Positions 1-9,340 of a stretch of DNA of 64,000 nucleotides are shown in pieces (position 1 is the first letter of the stretch; every line of letters starts with the position of its first letter). The notes below the pieces were generated by a model that was given only the letters and a program-made list of their open reading frames with translations, was not told where the DNA came from and searched no databases. The position numbers and the translations under genes were made by a program. Source of the DNA: SMWC01 sp045561055. GTDB taxonomy: Bacteria; Pseudomonadota; Gammaproteobacteria; Steroidobacterales; Rariloculaceae. Where the stretch lies: assembly GCA_045561055.1 (NCBI GenBank), contig JBJKYL010000010.1:62001-126000 (forward strand), written 5' to 3'.

Positions 1-1456
1 TGTTGCTTTCGTTCGTAACATCATCGTTCTGGTAACGACCTTCCGCAGATAAAGTCAGTCTATCGTTGACATCCCATGTCACGCTGCCGTAAATCCCAGT
101 ATTAGTCGAATCATCCGCATTGATTGCAATCGGAGTAAACGCGTTACCATTATTCGCTTCATCTTCCAAACCAAGCTTAACGCCTGCCAGCTGAGTATAG
201 ATATTGGTCAGATAACTGTAGTCAAACAAGGATGCGCCAACCATCCACCTTACCGGCTGATCCTCCGGCGACAACCACTTGACCTCTACAAAAGTCTCGT
301 CGATAGCGTTTGGGTTAGCCATCGAGTTCACGCCCATAATCATCCCCATGGGGAATGTGGGGACCGCATCGCTTCTGTCCGCATCAAACCAACGTCTGAG
401 CTCATCCTCTGAATATGAAGCCAGAATCTGGACCGCGCTGCCATTGTCCATATTAAAGTTGAACTCCGACTGAACGCGCTGACGATTAAGATAGCTGCCC
501 GGCTCTAGAACGCCGTACGACTGCGCATAGTAGTAGTTAGCGGTGCCCGGAGTCAGTGTTGCTTCCGGCCTGTTATTAGTTGGAATGCCGCCTACGTTTG
601 CCGCAGGGTTACAGGTCCATTCACCTTTAATGTATTTCTCACCATTAGGTAACGTTATATTGTTGCAGGCATTAAGCTGTGCTTCCGGCAACATATACTG
701 GATACCTGGATCGTCGTCCGTGTCGAGTTTCAACACTTGTATCTTCATGTCGAAACTGTCGCTGGGCGCATACACCAGTTTACCTTTGATATAGTCGGTA
801 GCTTGCCCGCCCAAGGTAAGGCCTTCCGTGGTTCCCCAGCTATCAGGTCCCTGATACTCAGTAAAGCTCGCGTCTAAAGTAAAACCCAGCGTGTCCGTAA
901 TCGGCCCGCTTAACCCTATGCCTACAAGGTTCCTATCCAGGTCCGAGGTCGAAAGCAGAACCTGGCTCTCAAACTCATCGCCTGGGTCAGCGGTCACATA
1001 ATTGATCGCTCCGGAGAATGTGGCGCGCCCGAAGGCAGCGCTCTGTGGCCCGCGCATTACCTCGACGCGGTCAATCCCTGAAAACTGTAGGGAACCGGTC
1101 TGACCTAATATCGGCACGCCATCGATGAATGAAGTGACTTTCGCTCTAACTGGGTTCTGCGCTCTAGTCCACACGCCACGCACTGAGGCGCGCGCACCTT
1201 GCCTATCCTGCGACTGTTCATAGTTAAGTCCGGGGGCCATTTCAAATAAATCGAACTGGTCCACCATGCTCGGGTCCTGCAATATCTCGCTGCTCAGAAC
1301 TGAGATAGATACTGGAACCTCCATCAAGTTTTCTTCACGCCTTCTTGCCGTGACAACAATTTCCTCAAGCATCACTGCCTGACCAGAGGAAACGCGCGGA
1401 TAATTTCCCAAGAGTCCCAGCACAAGAGCCATTACAGCAAAATTTAAAAATTTCAT
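1..1456 (-). CDS. TonB-dependent outer-membrane receptor, 3' part cut off by the window edge
   Basis: The reading frame opens with ATG at 1456 and stays open to base 1, giving about 485 residues with no stop. It starts with a signal-peptide-like stretch (MKFLNFAVMALVLGLLGN), followed by a TonB-box-like segment EEIVVTARRREENL. A plug domain follows, with FIDGVPI and the typical VEVMRGPQSAAFGRATFSG motif near residues 115-140. Alternating aromatic segments further on fit the start of the beta barrel. Such receptors import siderophores, cobalamin, glycans or other large solutes using the proton-motive force through TonB-ExbBD. The substrate cannot be read from the sequence. AGGGAAAAATTT just upstream is a plausible ribosome-binding region. 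The gene sits beside glmS but is probably a separate unit. Confidence 0.93.
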   Translation of the reverse strand, partial: MKFLNFAVMALVLGLLGNYPRVSSGQAVMLEEIVVTARRREENLMEVPVSISVLSSEILQDPSMVDQFDLFEMAPGLNYEQSQDRQGARASVRGVWTRAQNPVRAKVTSFIDGVPILGQTGSLQFSGIDRVEVMRGPQSAAFGRATFSGAINYVTADPGDEFESQVLLSTSDLDRNLVGIGLSGPITDTLGFTLDASFTEYQGPDSWGTTEGLTLGGQATDYIKGKLVYAPSDSFDMKIQVLKLDTDDDPGIQYMLPEAQLNACNNITLPNGEKYIKGEWTCNPAANVGGIPTNNRPEATLTPGTANYYYAQSYGVLEPGSYLNRQRVQSEFNFNMDNGSAVQILASYSEDELRRWFDADRSDAVPTFPMGMIMGVNSMANPNAIDETFVEVKWLSPEDQPVRWMVGASLFDYSYLTNIYTQLAGVKLGLEDEANNGNAFTPIAINADDSTNTGIYGSVTWDVNDRLTLSAEGRYQNDDVTNESN

Positions 1457-1664
1457 AAATTTTTCCCTAAAACATTTTAGAATAAAAAATTCGGGCCAAA
1501 ACAATCCAAAACTCACAAACTCTTACCTGACCCAGAGGCAAAAGATTACGCAGACTATCTAGCAAACAAGCATTGTAACAATATAGCCACTTAGTTTTGG
1601 ATAATTTTTCGTGCCTTATAACCTAAGCGCATAGAAACAACGCATCTAATTATTACCAAAACAA
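1457..1664. other. AT-rich gap between glmS and the TonB receptor gene
   Basis: This 208-base gap must hold the end of the glmS transcript and the promoter of the receptor gene. It is rich in A and T, especially at 1457-1500. I could not pick out a convincing -35/-10 pair or a strong hairpin with a T-run, and no small reading frame stands out. Confidence 0.4.
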
Positions 1665-3497
1665 CTACTCCACCGTTACCGATTTCGCTAGATTCCGGGG
1701 CTGATCCACGTCCGTACCCCTCAGCAGCGCAACATGGCAAGCGAGCAACTGTAGCGGAACCGTATAGAGAATCGGTGCCTGTATTGACTCGGCATATGAT
1801 GGCATCCGCACAATTCTGACTCCTTCAGTTTCACCCAATGCCGCTTCGGCATCAGCGAATACGTATAGCCTACCGCCGCGTGCTTTTACTTCCTGAAGAT
1901 TCGACTTCAGCTTATCGAGCAGTTCATTATCTGGTGCAACCGCAACAATCGGCATTTTGTCGTCGACGAGCGCTAGCGGGCCATGCTTCAGTTCACCGGC
2001 AGCATATGCTTCAGCGTGTATATACGATATCTCTTTGAGCTTGAGCGCACCCTCCATCGCTATGGGGGTAAGAGCACCGCGGCCTAGAAAAAAAACGTGA
2101 TCCGCATCAGCAAGCTCTTCAGCTAACGCTTCAATCGAGGGCTCAAGCTCGAGGGTCTTCTCGACAAGGTTGGGCAACTCGGCGAGCTGACAGACCAGGT
2201 CCCGCTCTGTCTCCGGGGCTAGCCCGCGATGCTTCGCCAGAACCATTGTCAGTAAAACCAGCGCCGCAAGCTGTGTCGTAAAGGCTTTAGTCGACGCAAC
2301 ACCAATCTCCGTGCCCGCGCGCGTCATCAATACGAAATCGGCCTCACGAACTAGCGAACACTCAGGCACGTTACAAATAACTAAAGTAGCCAAATAATCT
2401 AGGCCTTTTGCGGCACGCAGAGCGGCTAGTGTGTCCGCCGTCTCACCGGACTGAGAAATTGCGACGAACAGCGTGTTAGCTCTTACGGCCGGGCGTCGGT
2501 ACCGATACTCGCTCGCGATATCAACCATACAGGGCAAACCAGCGACATCTTCAATCTGGTGGCCAGCAACGAGGCCGGCATGATAGCTCGTGCCACACGC
2601 AACGATGTGAACACCCTCGACGGCAGCCATGATCTCGTTTGAGGAGGGTCCGAGAATATTGTCTAGCAACCGCCCATCGACGATACGGCTTTCCAGTGTA
2701 TTTGCGAGCGCACGGCCCTGCTCGTGAATTTCCTTCTGCATGAAATATCGAAAGCGGCCACGATCCGGCGCTTCAGGGGACAACTCGCTCTCAATGACCG
2801 GCCTGTCAACCAAATTACCGCTCGCATCGTAAATTTCGACACTATGTCGCCGTAACAAAGCAACGTCACCGTCCTCAAGGAACTGGAACCGCCGGGTAAC
2901 CGGCAACAGTGCCGTAATATCGGACGCAACGAAATTCTCTTCGATTCCGAGTCCGATTACGACCGGGGCACCGTTTCTCGCTAGTACCAATCTATCGGGA
3001 TCCTCAGCATCCATTGCCACGAGCGCATAAGCACCTTGCAACTCGGCAACCGTCGCCTGTACAGCATCAAATAGGCTCGTGTGCGGCGCACGATTGAAAC
3101 GGACCCGATGAACGATAATCTCAGAATCGGTCTCCGAATGAATCTCATAGCCTACGGCCTCTAGCTCGGTTCGAAGATCATCATAGTTCTCGATAATGCC
3201 GTTGTGGACTACCGCTAAATTTTCTCCCGATGTGTGAGGATGAGCATTAGTCTCGCTCGGCACGCCATGGGTCGCCCACCGCGTATGAGCAATCCCCTGG
3301 AACCCGCTGGGCGAAAGCTCAGCCACCGCTTCTTCGAGATGATGGAGCTTCCCCTCGCGCCTCAGGCGTCTGAGGTCGCCAACGTCGCTGATAGCAATTC
3401 CAGCTGAGTCATAGCCGCGATATTCAAGGCGCTTGAGGCCCTCCATAAGAATAGGGGTAACGTTACGCCCAGCTATAGCGCCGACTATTCCACACAT
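1665..3497 (-). CDS. glmS: Glutamine-fructose-6-phosphate aminotransferase (isomerizing)
   Basis: GlmS makes glucosamine-6-phosphate from fructose-6-phosphate and glutamine, the first step towards UDP-GlcNAc for peptidoglycan and lipid A. The 610-residue length is normal. After removal of Met1, Cys2 of MCGIVGAIAG is the N-terminal nucleophile of the glutaminase domain (residues about 2-220), which also shows RWATHG and HNGIIENYDDLR. Two SIS sugar-isomerase domains follow, with ACGTSYHAG and SQSGETADT in the first and GRGALTPIAMEGALKLKEIS in the second. The C-terminus AKSVTVE is the typical ending. It lies downstream of glmU in the same direction, as in the E. coli glmUS operon, with a 75-base gap. 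No glmS ribozyme is recognisable upstream. Confidence 0.98.
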   Translation of the reverse strand: MCGIVGAIAGRNVTPILMEGLKRLEYRGYDSAGIAISDVGDLRRLRREGKLHHLEEAVAELSPSGFQGIAHTRWATHGVPSETNAHPHTSGENLAVVHNGIIENYDDLRTELEAVGYEIHSETDSEIIVHRVRFNRAPHTSLFDAVQATVAELQGAYALVAMDAEDPDRLVLARNGAPVVIGLGIEENFVASDITALLPVTRRFQFLEDGDVALLRRHSVEIYDASGNLVDRPVIESELSPEAPDRGRFRYFMQKEIHEQGRALANTLESRIVDGRLLDNILGPSSNEIMAAVEGVHIVACGTSYHAGLVAGHQIEDVAGLPCMVDIASEYRYRRPAVRANTLFVAISQSGETADTLAALRAAKGLDYLATLVICNVPECSLVREADFVLMTRAGTEIGVASTKAFTTQLAALVLLTMVLAKHRGLAPETERDLVCQLAELPNLVEKTLELEPSIEALAEELADADHVFFLGRGALTPIAMEGALKLKEISYIHAEAYAAGELKHGPLALVDDKMPIVAVAPDNELLDKLKSNLQEVKARGGRLYVFADAEAALGETEGVRIVRMPSYAESIQAPILYTVPLQLLACHVALLRGTDVDQPRNLAKSVTVE

Positions 3498-3572
3498 TGT
3501 TCAGGGATCCTTAAAGCTTCTACAAATAGCGATTATGAACTAGACCAACCCAGAAAAACCCATACGGAATTC

Positions 3573-4946
3573 TCATTTTTTGGATTTCCGTGGGCGTTTC
3601 CAGCCCTTCACGACCGTCTGTCTAGCACGGGCGACTGTTAGTTTCTGAGCAGGGGCATCTTTCGTCACAGTAGAGCCTGCGCCAATAGTAGCTCCACTAC
3701 CAACTTCGACGGGCGCCACGAGCATAACGCCCGAACCGATGAAGGCACCGTCACCGACAACAGTACGGCTTTTAACTGCTCCATCGTAATTGCAGACGAT
3801 GGTGCCCGCTCCGACATTGACACTACCGCCTATACTAGAATCGCCAACGTATGTGAGATGGTTCATCTTGCTATCAGCCGCAACACTGCTAGCTTTAACT
3901 TCTACAAAGTTGCCTACTTTAACGCGCTCGGAGAATTCGGTACCAGGACGCAAGCGGGCGAATGGGCCGATCTCGCACTGTGACCCAGCAATCACGCCAG
4001 CCAACACCGAATTCGGATGGATCAGGCAATCATCGCCTAGCTTCGAGTTCGAAATCACGGTATTAGGCCCTATATGCACTCTGTCCCCTAGCTCTACCTC
4101 ACCTTCAAATACAACGCCAGCATCAATAAATACGTCACGACCGACTGTTAGCTTACCGCGCAAATCGAAACGAGACGGATCGACAAGCGTCGCGCCTTGC
4201 TCCATTAGCGTGTCCGCATAGCGCCGTTGCAGGAGGCGTTCCGCAACGGCAAGCTGGTTGCGGTTGTTTATACCTAGTCCCTCAGATGGGTCTGCCACTG
4301 GCAGGCCGGTTACTTCATAACCATCGCCCGACGCTTTGACAACAGCATCGGTAAGATAGTATTCATTCGCGACGTTGCTATTGCTCAAATTGTCGAGCCA
4401 GCCACGCAGCGGGCCACTGGGCAACCGCATTAAGCCCGTATTTACCTCCGAGATAGCCAGCTCCGTAACCGATGCATCCTGCTCTTCTATGACTCCGCTG
4501 ACCTCTCGCTGCTCGTTTCTCAGAATGCGGCCGTAACCCTGCGGTTCGTCAACGTAAGCGGTTAAAAGAACCACTTCATCACCACTGCCGTGAACGAGGA
4601 GCGGCTTCAGGCTTTCAGCCCTTACTAGCGGCACGTCGCCATAAAGCACGAGGATCCGATGATCGTCTGGGATAAATGGCAGGGCTTGCGCGAGGGCGTG
4701 ACCCGTACCGAGTTGTTCGGACTGGTGACTCCAGTTCAGATCAGCGTCCGCAAATACTTCACGAACGGCCTCACCACCATGGCCGTAGACGATATTTATC
4801 GCATCCGGCCCGAGCTCTCTTGCAGTAGCAATAACGTGGGCTAGCAAAGGACGGCCTGCGAGCGGCTGCAATACCTTCGGCAGGTCCGAGTTCATTCGTT
4901 TACCCTGGCCGGCGGCCAGTATCACGACAGTAAGAGCCACAATCAC
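3573..4946 (-). CDS. glmU: Bifunctional N-acetylglucosamine-1-phosphate uridyltransferase / glucosamine-1-phosphate acetyltransferase
   Basis: GlmU carries out the last two steps to UDP-GlcNAc: acetylation of glucosamine-1-phosphate, then uridylyl transfer. The N-terminal nucleotidyltransferase half has VILAAGQGKRMNSDLPKVLQ near residues 8-27, then LYGDVPLV and GYGRILR. From about residue 255 the protein becomes a left-handed beta-helix with hexapeptide repeats (VFIDAGVVFEGEVELGDRVH). It includes RLRPGTE, HLTYVGDSSIG and NVGAGTIVCNYDGAVK, regions that form the acetyltransferase site. The 457-residue length matches the family. The start could be Met1 or a codon a few residues later. It lies 126 bases downstream of atpC and upstream of glmS, all on the same strand. 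Confidence 0.98.
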   Translation of the reverse strand: MIVALTVVILAAGQGKRMNSDLPKVLQPLAGRPLLAHVIATARELGPDAINIVYGHGGEAVREVFADADLNWSHQSEQLGTGHALAQALPFIPDDHRILVLYGDVPLVRAESLKPLLVHGSGDEVVLLTAYVDEPQGYGRILRNEQREVSGVIEEQDASVTELAISEVNTGLMRLPSGPLRGWLDNLSNSNVANEYYLTDAVVKASGDGYEVTGLPVADPSEGLGINNRNQLAVAERLLQRRYADTLMEQGATLVDPSRFDLRGKLTVGRDVFIDAGVVFEGEVELGDRVHIGPNTVISNSKLGDDCLIHPNSVLAGVIAGSQCEIGPFARLRPGTEFSERVKVGNFVEVKASSVAADSKMNHLTYVGDSSIGGSVNVGAGTIVCNYDGAVKSRTVVGDGAFIGSGVMLVAPVEVGSGATIGAGSTVTKDAPAQKLTVARARQTVVKGWKRPRKSKK

Positions 4947-5032
4947 CCCATATCATTAGGATTCAGGAACAGATAATAGCGCGCCTGGTCGAAAATAACG
5001 TGAAAGCACCTCAGAATGTAGCGTAGCGCGCC

Positions 5033-5044
5033 GTAACCGGTTAC
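5033..5044. promoter_or_regulatory. Perfect 12-base palindrome between atpC and glmU
   Basis: GTAACCGGTTAC is a perfect inverted repeat without a spacer, in the 126-base gap after atpC and before glmU. It is short and lacks a following T-run, so it is more like an operator than a terminator. No regulator can be named. It may also be chance. Confidence 0.3.
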
Positions 5045-5072
5045 AGCAAAGTTACACTACCCCTACTCCCAA

Positions 5073-5492
5073 TCAGCGATTCTTGCCTTTGAGTTTCTGG
5101 GCCGCCCGATAGCGGGCCTCTGCCTCGACTAGCTCGCCCTGTGCCTGAGCCAGATCAATCTCGCCTTGACTACCTTCGAGAGCTTCTCTAGCCCGCTCCC
5201 GCGCGGCTAGCGCCACATCCTCATCAAGTTGATCAGCAGCTAATGCACTATCTGCAAGCACCGTAACGAGATGAGGTTGTATTTCGAGTATGCCCCCCGT
5301 AACGTAGAACGTAAGCTCTTTACCTTCATTGTCTTGAACCCGAACTTCGCCCGGTCTCAGGTCAGTCAGGAGCGGTGCATGTCGGGGCGCGATACCGACC
5401 TCGCCCATCTTCGCTGGCGCGAAGACCATCGAGGCCTCACCCGTAAAAATCTCGCCTTCGGCGCTAACGATGTCAACGTGCATAGTTGCCAC
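5073..5492 (-). CDS. atpC: F1Fo ATP synthase epsilon subunit
   Basis: The epsilon subunit is part of the central stalk of F1 and inhibits ATP hydrolysis. The 139 residues begin with an N-terminal beta-sandwich (MHVDIVSAEGEIFTGEA, APRHAPLLTDLRPGEVRV, TGGILEIQPHLVTVLADSA). An alpha-helical hairpin at the C-terminus is rich in Ala, Glu and Arg (about residues 90-139). It is the last gene of the atp operon, 15 bases after atpD, which is the standard position. Nothing unusual is seen. Confidence 0.97.
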   Translation of the reverse strand: MATMHVDIVSAEGEIFTGEASMVFAPAKMGEVGIAPRHAPLLTDLRPGEVRVQDNEGKELTFYVTGGILEIQPHLVTVLADSALAADQLDEDVALAARERAREALEGSQGEIDLAQAQGELVEAEARYRAAQKLKGKNR

Positions 5493-5507
5493 TATCTCCG
5501 ACTCCGA

Positions 5508-6887
5508 CTATTGCAACTTCTTGCTCTGCTCTTCGGCCTCTTCAATACCGCCTACCATGTAGAAAGCCTGTTCAGGCAGATGATCGTACTCGCCATCAAC
5601 GATGGCCTTGAAGCCCCTGATAGTGTCCTTTAGCGCAACATATTTGCCTGGAGTGCCCGTGAAAGTCTCGGCTACCGTAAACGGCTGCGACAGAAAGCGT
5701 TGCACCTTACGTGCCCGCTGCACGATGAGTTTGTCATCCTCGGAGAGCTCGTCCATACCGAGTATGGCAATAATATCCTGTAGCTCCTTATAGCGCTGCA
5801 ACACCGCCTGTACCGACCGTGCTACGTCGTAGTGGTCCTGACCAATGACGTTCGGGTCGAGCAACCGACTAGTGGAATCGAGAGGATCAACAGCTGGGTA
5901 GATGCCGAGCTCAGCAATTTGCCTCGACAATACAAGCGTTGCGTCTAGGTGGGCAAAAGTCGTCGCTGGCGATGGATCAGTGAGATCATCAGCCGGCACG
6001 TAAACGGCCTGGAACGAAGTGATTGAGCCAGTTTTCGTAGAAGTGATCCGCTCTTGCAATACACCCATCTCCTCAGCCAGCGTCGGCTGATAGCCAACTG
6101 CCGACGGCATACGCCCAAGTAACGCTGACACTTCGGTCCCAGCCAGCGTATAGCGATAAATGTTGTCGACGAACATAAGAATATCGCGGCCTTCATCGCG
6201 GAAGTACTCGGCCATCGTCAGTCCCGTCAGCGCTACGCGCAGGCGATTACCCGGAGGTTCGTTCATCTGACCGTAGACGAGCGATACCTTGTCGATAACC
6301 CCCGACTCCTTCATCTCGTAGTAGAAGTCGTTACCCTCACGAGTGCGTTCACCCACACCAGCGAACACCGAGTAGCCGCCGTGCTCTTTAGCAATGTTGT
6401 TGATGAGCTCCATGAGCGTAACTGTCTTGCCCACACCGGCTCCACCGAACAAACCGATTTTGCCACCTTTGGAGATGGGCATGATGAGATCAATCACTTT
6501 GACGCCGGTCTCTAGCAGCTCAGTCGATGTCGCTTGATCCTCGTAGGAAGGCGCTTCGCGGTGGATCGGCCAACGCTCTTCCTCGCCGATCTCACCAGCA
6601 TTATCGATGGGCGTGCCAAGCACGTCCATGATACGGCCAAGCGTCTTCTCACCAACGGGCACGGTAATCGGCTCGCCCGTGTTCGTGACCGACAGGCCGC
6701 GCTTCAGACCCTCACTTGACCCCATGGCGATTGCTCGCACGATGCCGTCACCTAGCTGTTGCTGTACCTCCAGCGTCAAATTTTGATCCTCGATACGCAG
6801 TGCATCGTAAACTTTTGGAATTGTCTCCCGCGGAAACCCGACGTCGACAACTGCGCCAATAATCTGAACGATAGTGCCCGTGCTCAT
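5508..6887 (-). CDS. atpD: F1Fo ATP synthase beta subunit (catalytic)
   Basis: The beta subunit carries the catalytic nucleotide sites of F1. The protein has 459 residues, as expected. Visible landmarks are the Walker A motif GGAGVGKTV (about residues 150-158), GVGERTREGNDFYYEM, the Walker B region DILMFVDNIYRYT and the ALLGRMPSAVGYQPTLAEEM stretch. One small departure is Tyr in VDNIYRYT, where most family members have Phe (VDNIFRFT). The gene starts 30 bases after atpG and ends 15 bases before atpC. Confidence 0.99.
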   Translation of the reverse strand: MSTGTIVQIIGAVVDVGFPRETIPKVYDALRIEDQNLTLEVQQQLGDGIVRAIAMGSSEGLKRGLSVTNTGEPITVPVGEKTLGRIMDVLGTPIDNAGEIGEEERWPIHREAPSYEDQATSTELLETGVKVIDLIMPISKGGKIGLFGGAGVGKTVTLMELINNIAKEHGGYSVFAGVGERTREGNDFYYEMKESGVIDKVSLVYGQMNEPPGNRLRVALTGLTMAEYFRDEGRDILMFVDNIYRYTLAGTEVSALLGRMPSAVGYQPTLAEEMGVLQERITSTKTGSITSFQAVYVPADDLTDPSPATTFAHLDATLVLSRQIAELGIYPAVDPLDSTSRLLDPNVIGQDHYDVARSVQAVLQRYKELQDIIAILGMDELSEDDKLIVQRARKVQRFLSQPFTVAETFTGTPGKYVALKDTIRGFKAIVDGEYDHLPEQAFYMVGGIEEAEEQSKKLQ

Positions 6888-6917
6888 GAGTGCCTTACCT
6901 TCCGTACGTAATCTGTT

Positions 6918-7778
6918 TTAGACCGCGGCTGCGCCGCCCACAATTTCCGAAATTTCTTGAGTAATCGCCGCCTGTCGCGCCTTGTTATAGACGAGTTGCA
7001 GCTGATCGATGAACTTGCCAGCGTTATCGGTCGCGGCTTTCATCGCAACCATCTTAGATGCCATCTCGCAGGCGACGTTCTCGACCGCCGCGCGGTAAAC
7101 CTGCGATTCGATATAGCGATTGAGAACGTTGTCGAGCAGATCAACGGCATCTGGCTCGTAAATGTAATCCCAGTGATCCTGCAAGTCGTCGCTGTCAACG
7201 GCCTCTACCGGAATCAACGTCCGGATTTCTGGTTTCTGGCTCATCGTATTCACAAATACGTTATGAACGAGAAACAGCCTGTCGATCTTGCCTTCCTCGT
7301 ACTCGTTAGTCATCGCCGTAACCGTCCCGACAAGATCCGCCACCGAAGGCATATCTCCGAGGTGGCTCGTTACCGCCACAACGTTAACATTCAAACGTCG
7401 GAAGAACGCGACACCCTTTGCGCCGACGATACAGACATCAACTTCCACTCCTTTATCTTGCCACTCGCGCATATCGTTCAGCACGGAGCGAAATAAATTG
7501 ACGTTCAGAGAGCCGCATAAGCCTCTGTCAGTTGTAATGATGATATAGCCGACGCGTTTAATCTCACGTGTCTCGAGGAAAGAGTGCTGATAGTCGGGAT
7601 TAGCCTCTGACAGATGGCCGATAACTGTACGAATACGCCCGGCATAAGGCCGTGAGGCCGCCATACGATCCTGCGTCTTGCGCAACTTCGACGCCGCTAC
7701 CATTTCCATCGCCTTTGTGATCTTCTGCGTGTTCTTTACACTATTGATCTTGGTGCGAATTTCTTTACCGACCGCCAT
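6918..7778 (-). CDS. atpG: F1Fo ATP synthase gamma subunit
   Basis: The gamma subunit is the rotor shaft of F1. The protein is 286 residues, typical of the family. The N-terminal helix contains the conserved KEIRTKINSVKNTQKITKAM pattern and MVAASKLRK. The middle has TDRGLCGSLNVNLFR, and the C-terminal helix ends in YNKARQAAITQEISEIVGGA, both diagnostic. It lies 9 bases after atpA and 30 bases before atpD, in a co-transcribed block. Confidence 0.98.
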   Translation of the reverse strand: MAVGKEIRTKINSVKNTQKITKAMEMVAASKLRKTQDRMAASRPYAGRIRTVIGHLSEANPDYQHSFLETREIKRVGYIIITTDRGLCGSLNVNLFRSVLNDMREWQDKGVEVDVCIVGAKGVAFFRRLNVNVVAVTSHLGDMPSVADLVGTVTAMTNEYEEGKIDRLFLVHNVFVNTMSQKPEIRTLIPVEAVDSDDLQDHWDYIYEPDAVDLLDNVLNRYIESQVYRAAVENVACEMASKMVAMKAATDNAGKFIDQLQLVYNKARQAAITQEISEIVGGAAAV

Positions 7779-7787
7779 GCAAATTTC

Positions 7788-9329
7788 CTAGTAAGCGCCG
7801 GTCGCCTTGAAGCCTTCGACGAGCTCCTTGAGGCCGGCTTCGATTTCATCGTTAAGATCACCGCTCGTATTGATCTTTTCGATAAGTTCAGCTGCGTTCG
7901 TTTGCGCGTACGCATGTAATGCAGCTTCAAAAGCAACGACCTTCTCGGCTTCGACGTTATCGAGGAAACCCTCGTTAACAGCGTAGAGCGAGATTGCCAT
8001 CTCAGCAACGGACAATGGGGAATACTGCGCCTGCTTCATCAGCTCCGTCACGCGCTGGCCGCGCTCTAGCTGCTTACGAGTCGCCTCGTCGAGATCCGAG
8101 GCGAACTGCGCAAACGCCGCTAGCTCGCGATACTGCGCAAGCGCGAGCCGCACACCGCCACCAAGCTTCTTGATGATTTTTGTCTGCGCTGCTCCGCCAA
8201 CTCGCGAAACTGATAGACCAGCGTTAATAGCCGGCCTAATTCCAGCATTAAACAAATCTGTCTCAAGGAAAATCTGGCCGTCGGTAATCGAGATCACGTT
8301 GGTCGGAACAAATGCCGAGACATCGCCTTCCTGCGTCTCGATGATCGGCAACGCCGTCAGCGACCCAGTCCGTCCACTGATCTCACCATTCGTAAATTGC
8401 TCAACATAGTCCTCACTAACACGCGCAGCTCGTTCGAGCAGCCGCGAATGCAGATAGAAGACATCGCCGGGATAAGCTTCGCGCCCGGGAGGACGACGCA
8501 ACAAAAGCGAAACCTGACGATAAGCCCAGGCCTGCTTGGTCAAATCATCGTAAATAATGAGCGCGTCCTGACCACGATCGCGAAAGTACTCCCCCATCGC
8601 ACAACCTGCGTAGGGGGCGATGTATTGCATGGCCGCCGATTCGGCGGCCGACGCCGAGACGACGATCGTATGCTCCATCGCGCCGAACTCTTCGAGCTTG
8701 CGCACCACGTTAGCAACGGTCGAATTTTTCTGCCCAACCGCCACGTAGATGCATTTAATGCCCGTACCAACCTGATTAATGATCGTGTCGATTGCTACAG
8801 CGCTCTTGCCCGTCTGCCGGTCACCAATAATGAGCTCGCGCTGCCCCCGGCCGATCGGCACCATGGCATCAATAGGCTTTAAACCAGTCTGCACGGGCTG
8901 ATCGACGGATTTCCGGTCGATAACACCGGGTGCGACCTTCTCAATCGGCGAGCTTTCCGCCGCTTCGATCGGTCCTTTGCCATCGATTGGCTTGCCGAGC
9001 GAGTCAACAACACGACCGAGCAGCGCTTCGCCAACCGGCACTTCCAGAATGCGCCCCGTCGTCTTGACGGAATCGCCCTCTGAGATATGCTTGTACTCGC
9101 CAAGAACCACCGCACCCACGGAATCCTGCTCAAGGTTCAGGGCCAGACCGAAACTACCGCCTGGAAACTCGATCATTTCACCGTACTGGACATCGGTGAG
9201 ACCATGAATACGGACGATGCCATCGGTCAGCGCTACGACCGTACCAACGTCGCGAGCCTCCGCCGCGGCATCGAAGTTCTCGATGCGTTCTTTAATCAGC
9301 TCGCTGATTTCAGTAGCTTTGAGTGCCAT
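7788..9329 (-). CDS. atpA: F1Fo ATP synthase alpha subunit
   Basis: The alpha subunit holds the non-catalytic nucleotide sites of F1. The 513-residue length matches E. coli. It shows the N-terminal ATEISELIKERI segment that contacts the delta subunit and the Walker A motif GDRQTGKSA. It also has IYDDLTKQAWAYRQVSLLLR, PPGREAYPGDVFYLHSRLLE and the alpha-subunit signature PAINAGLSVSRVGGAAQ. It lies 11 bases after atpH and 9 bases before atpG. Confidence 0.99.
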   Translation of the reverse strand: MALKATEISELIKERIENFDAAAEARDVGTVVALTDGIVRIHGLTDVQYGEMIEFPGGSFGLALNLEQDSVGAVVLGEYKHISEGDSVKTTGRILEVPVGEALLGRVVDSLGKPIDGKGPIEAAESSPIEKVAPGVIDRKSVDQPVQTGLKPIDAMVPIGRGQRELIIGDRQTGKSAVAIDTIINQVGTGIKCIYVAVGQKNSTVANVVRKLEEFGAMEHTIVVSASAAESAAMQYIAPYAGCAMGEYFRDRGQDALIIYDDLTKQAWAYRQVSLLLRRPPGREAYPGDVFYLHSRLLERAARVSEDYVEQFTNGEISGRTGSLTALPIIETQEGDVSAFVPTNVISITDGQIFLETDLFNAGIRPAINAGLSVSRVGGAAQTKIIKKLGGGVRLALAQYRELAAFAQFASDLDEATRKQLERGQRVTELMKQAQYSPLSVAEMAISLYAVNEGFLDNVEAEKVVAFEAALHAYAQTNAAELIEKINTSGDLNDEIEAGLKELVEGFKATGAY

Positions 9330-9340
9330 CTATTATCTCC

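Noticed and set aside
2663..2929. Open frame within glmS
   Set aside because: It is out of frame on the same strand as a clear glmS and has no family features. Many similar shadow frames occur inside atpD, atpA, mnmG and others and were left out for the same reason.
3498..3572. Possible glmS ribozyme leader
   Set aside because: The 75-base gap is too short and shows none of the expected structure; this ribozyme is typical of Gram-positive bacteria.
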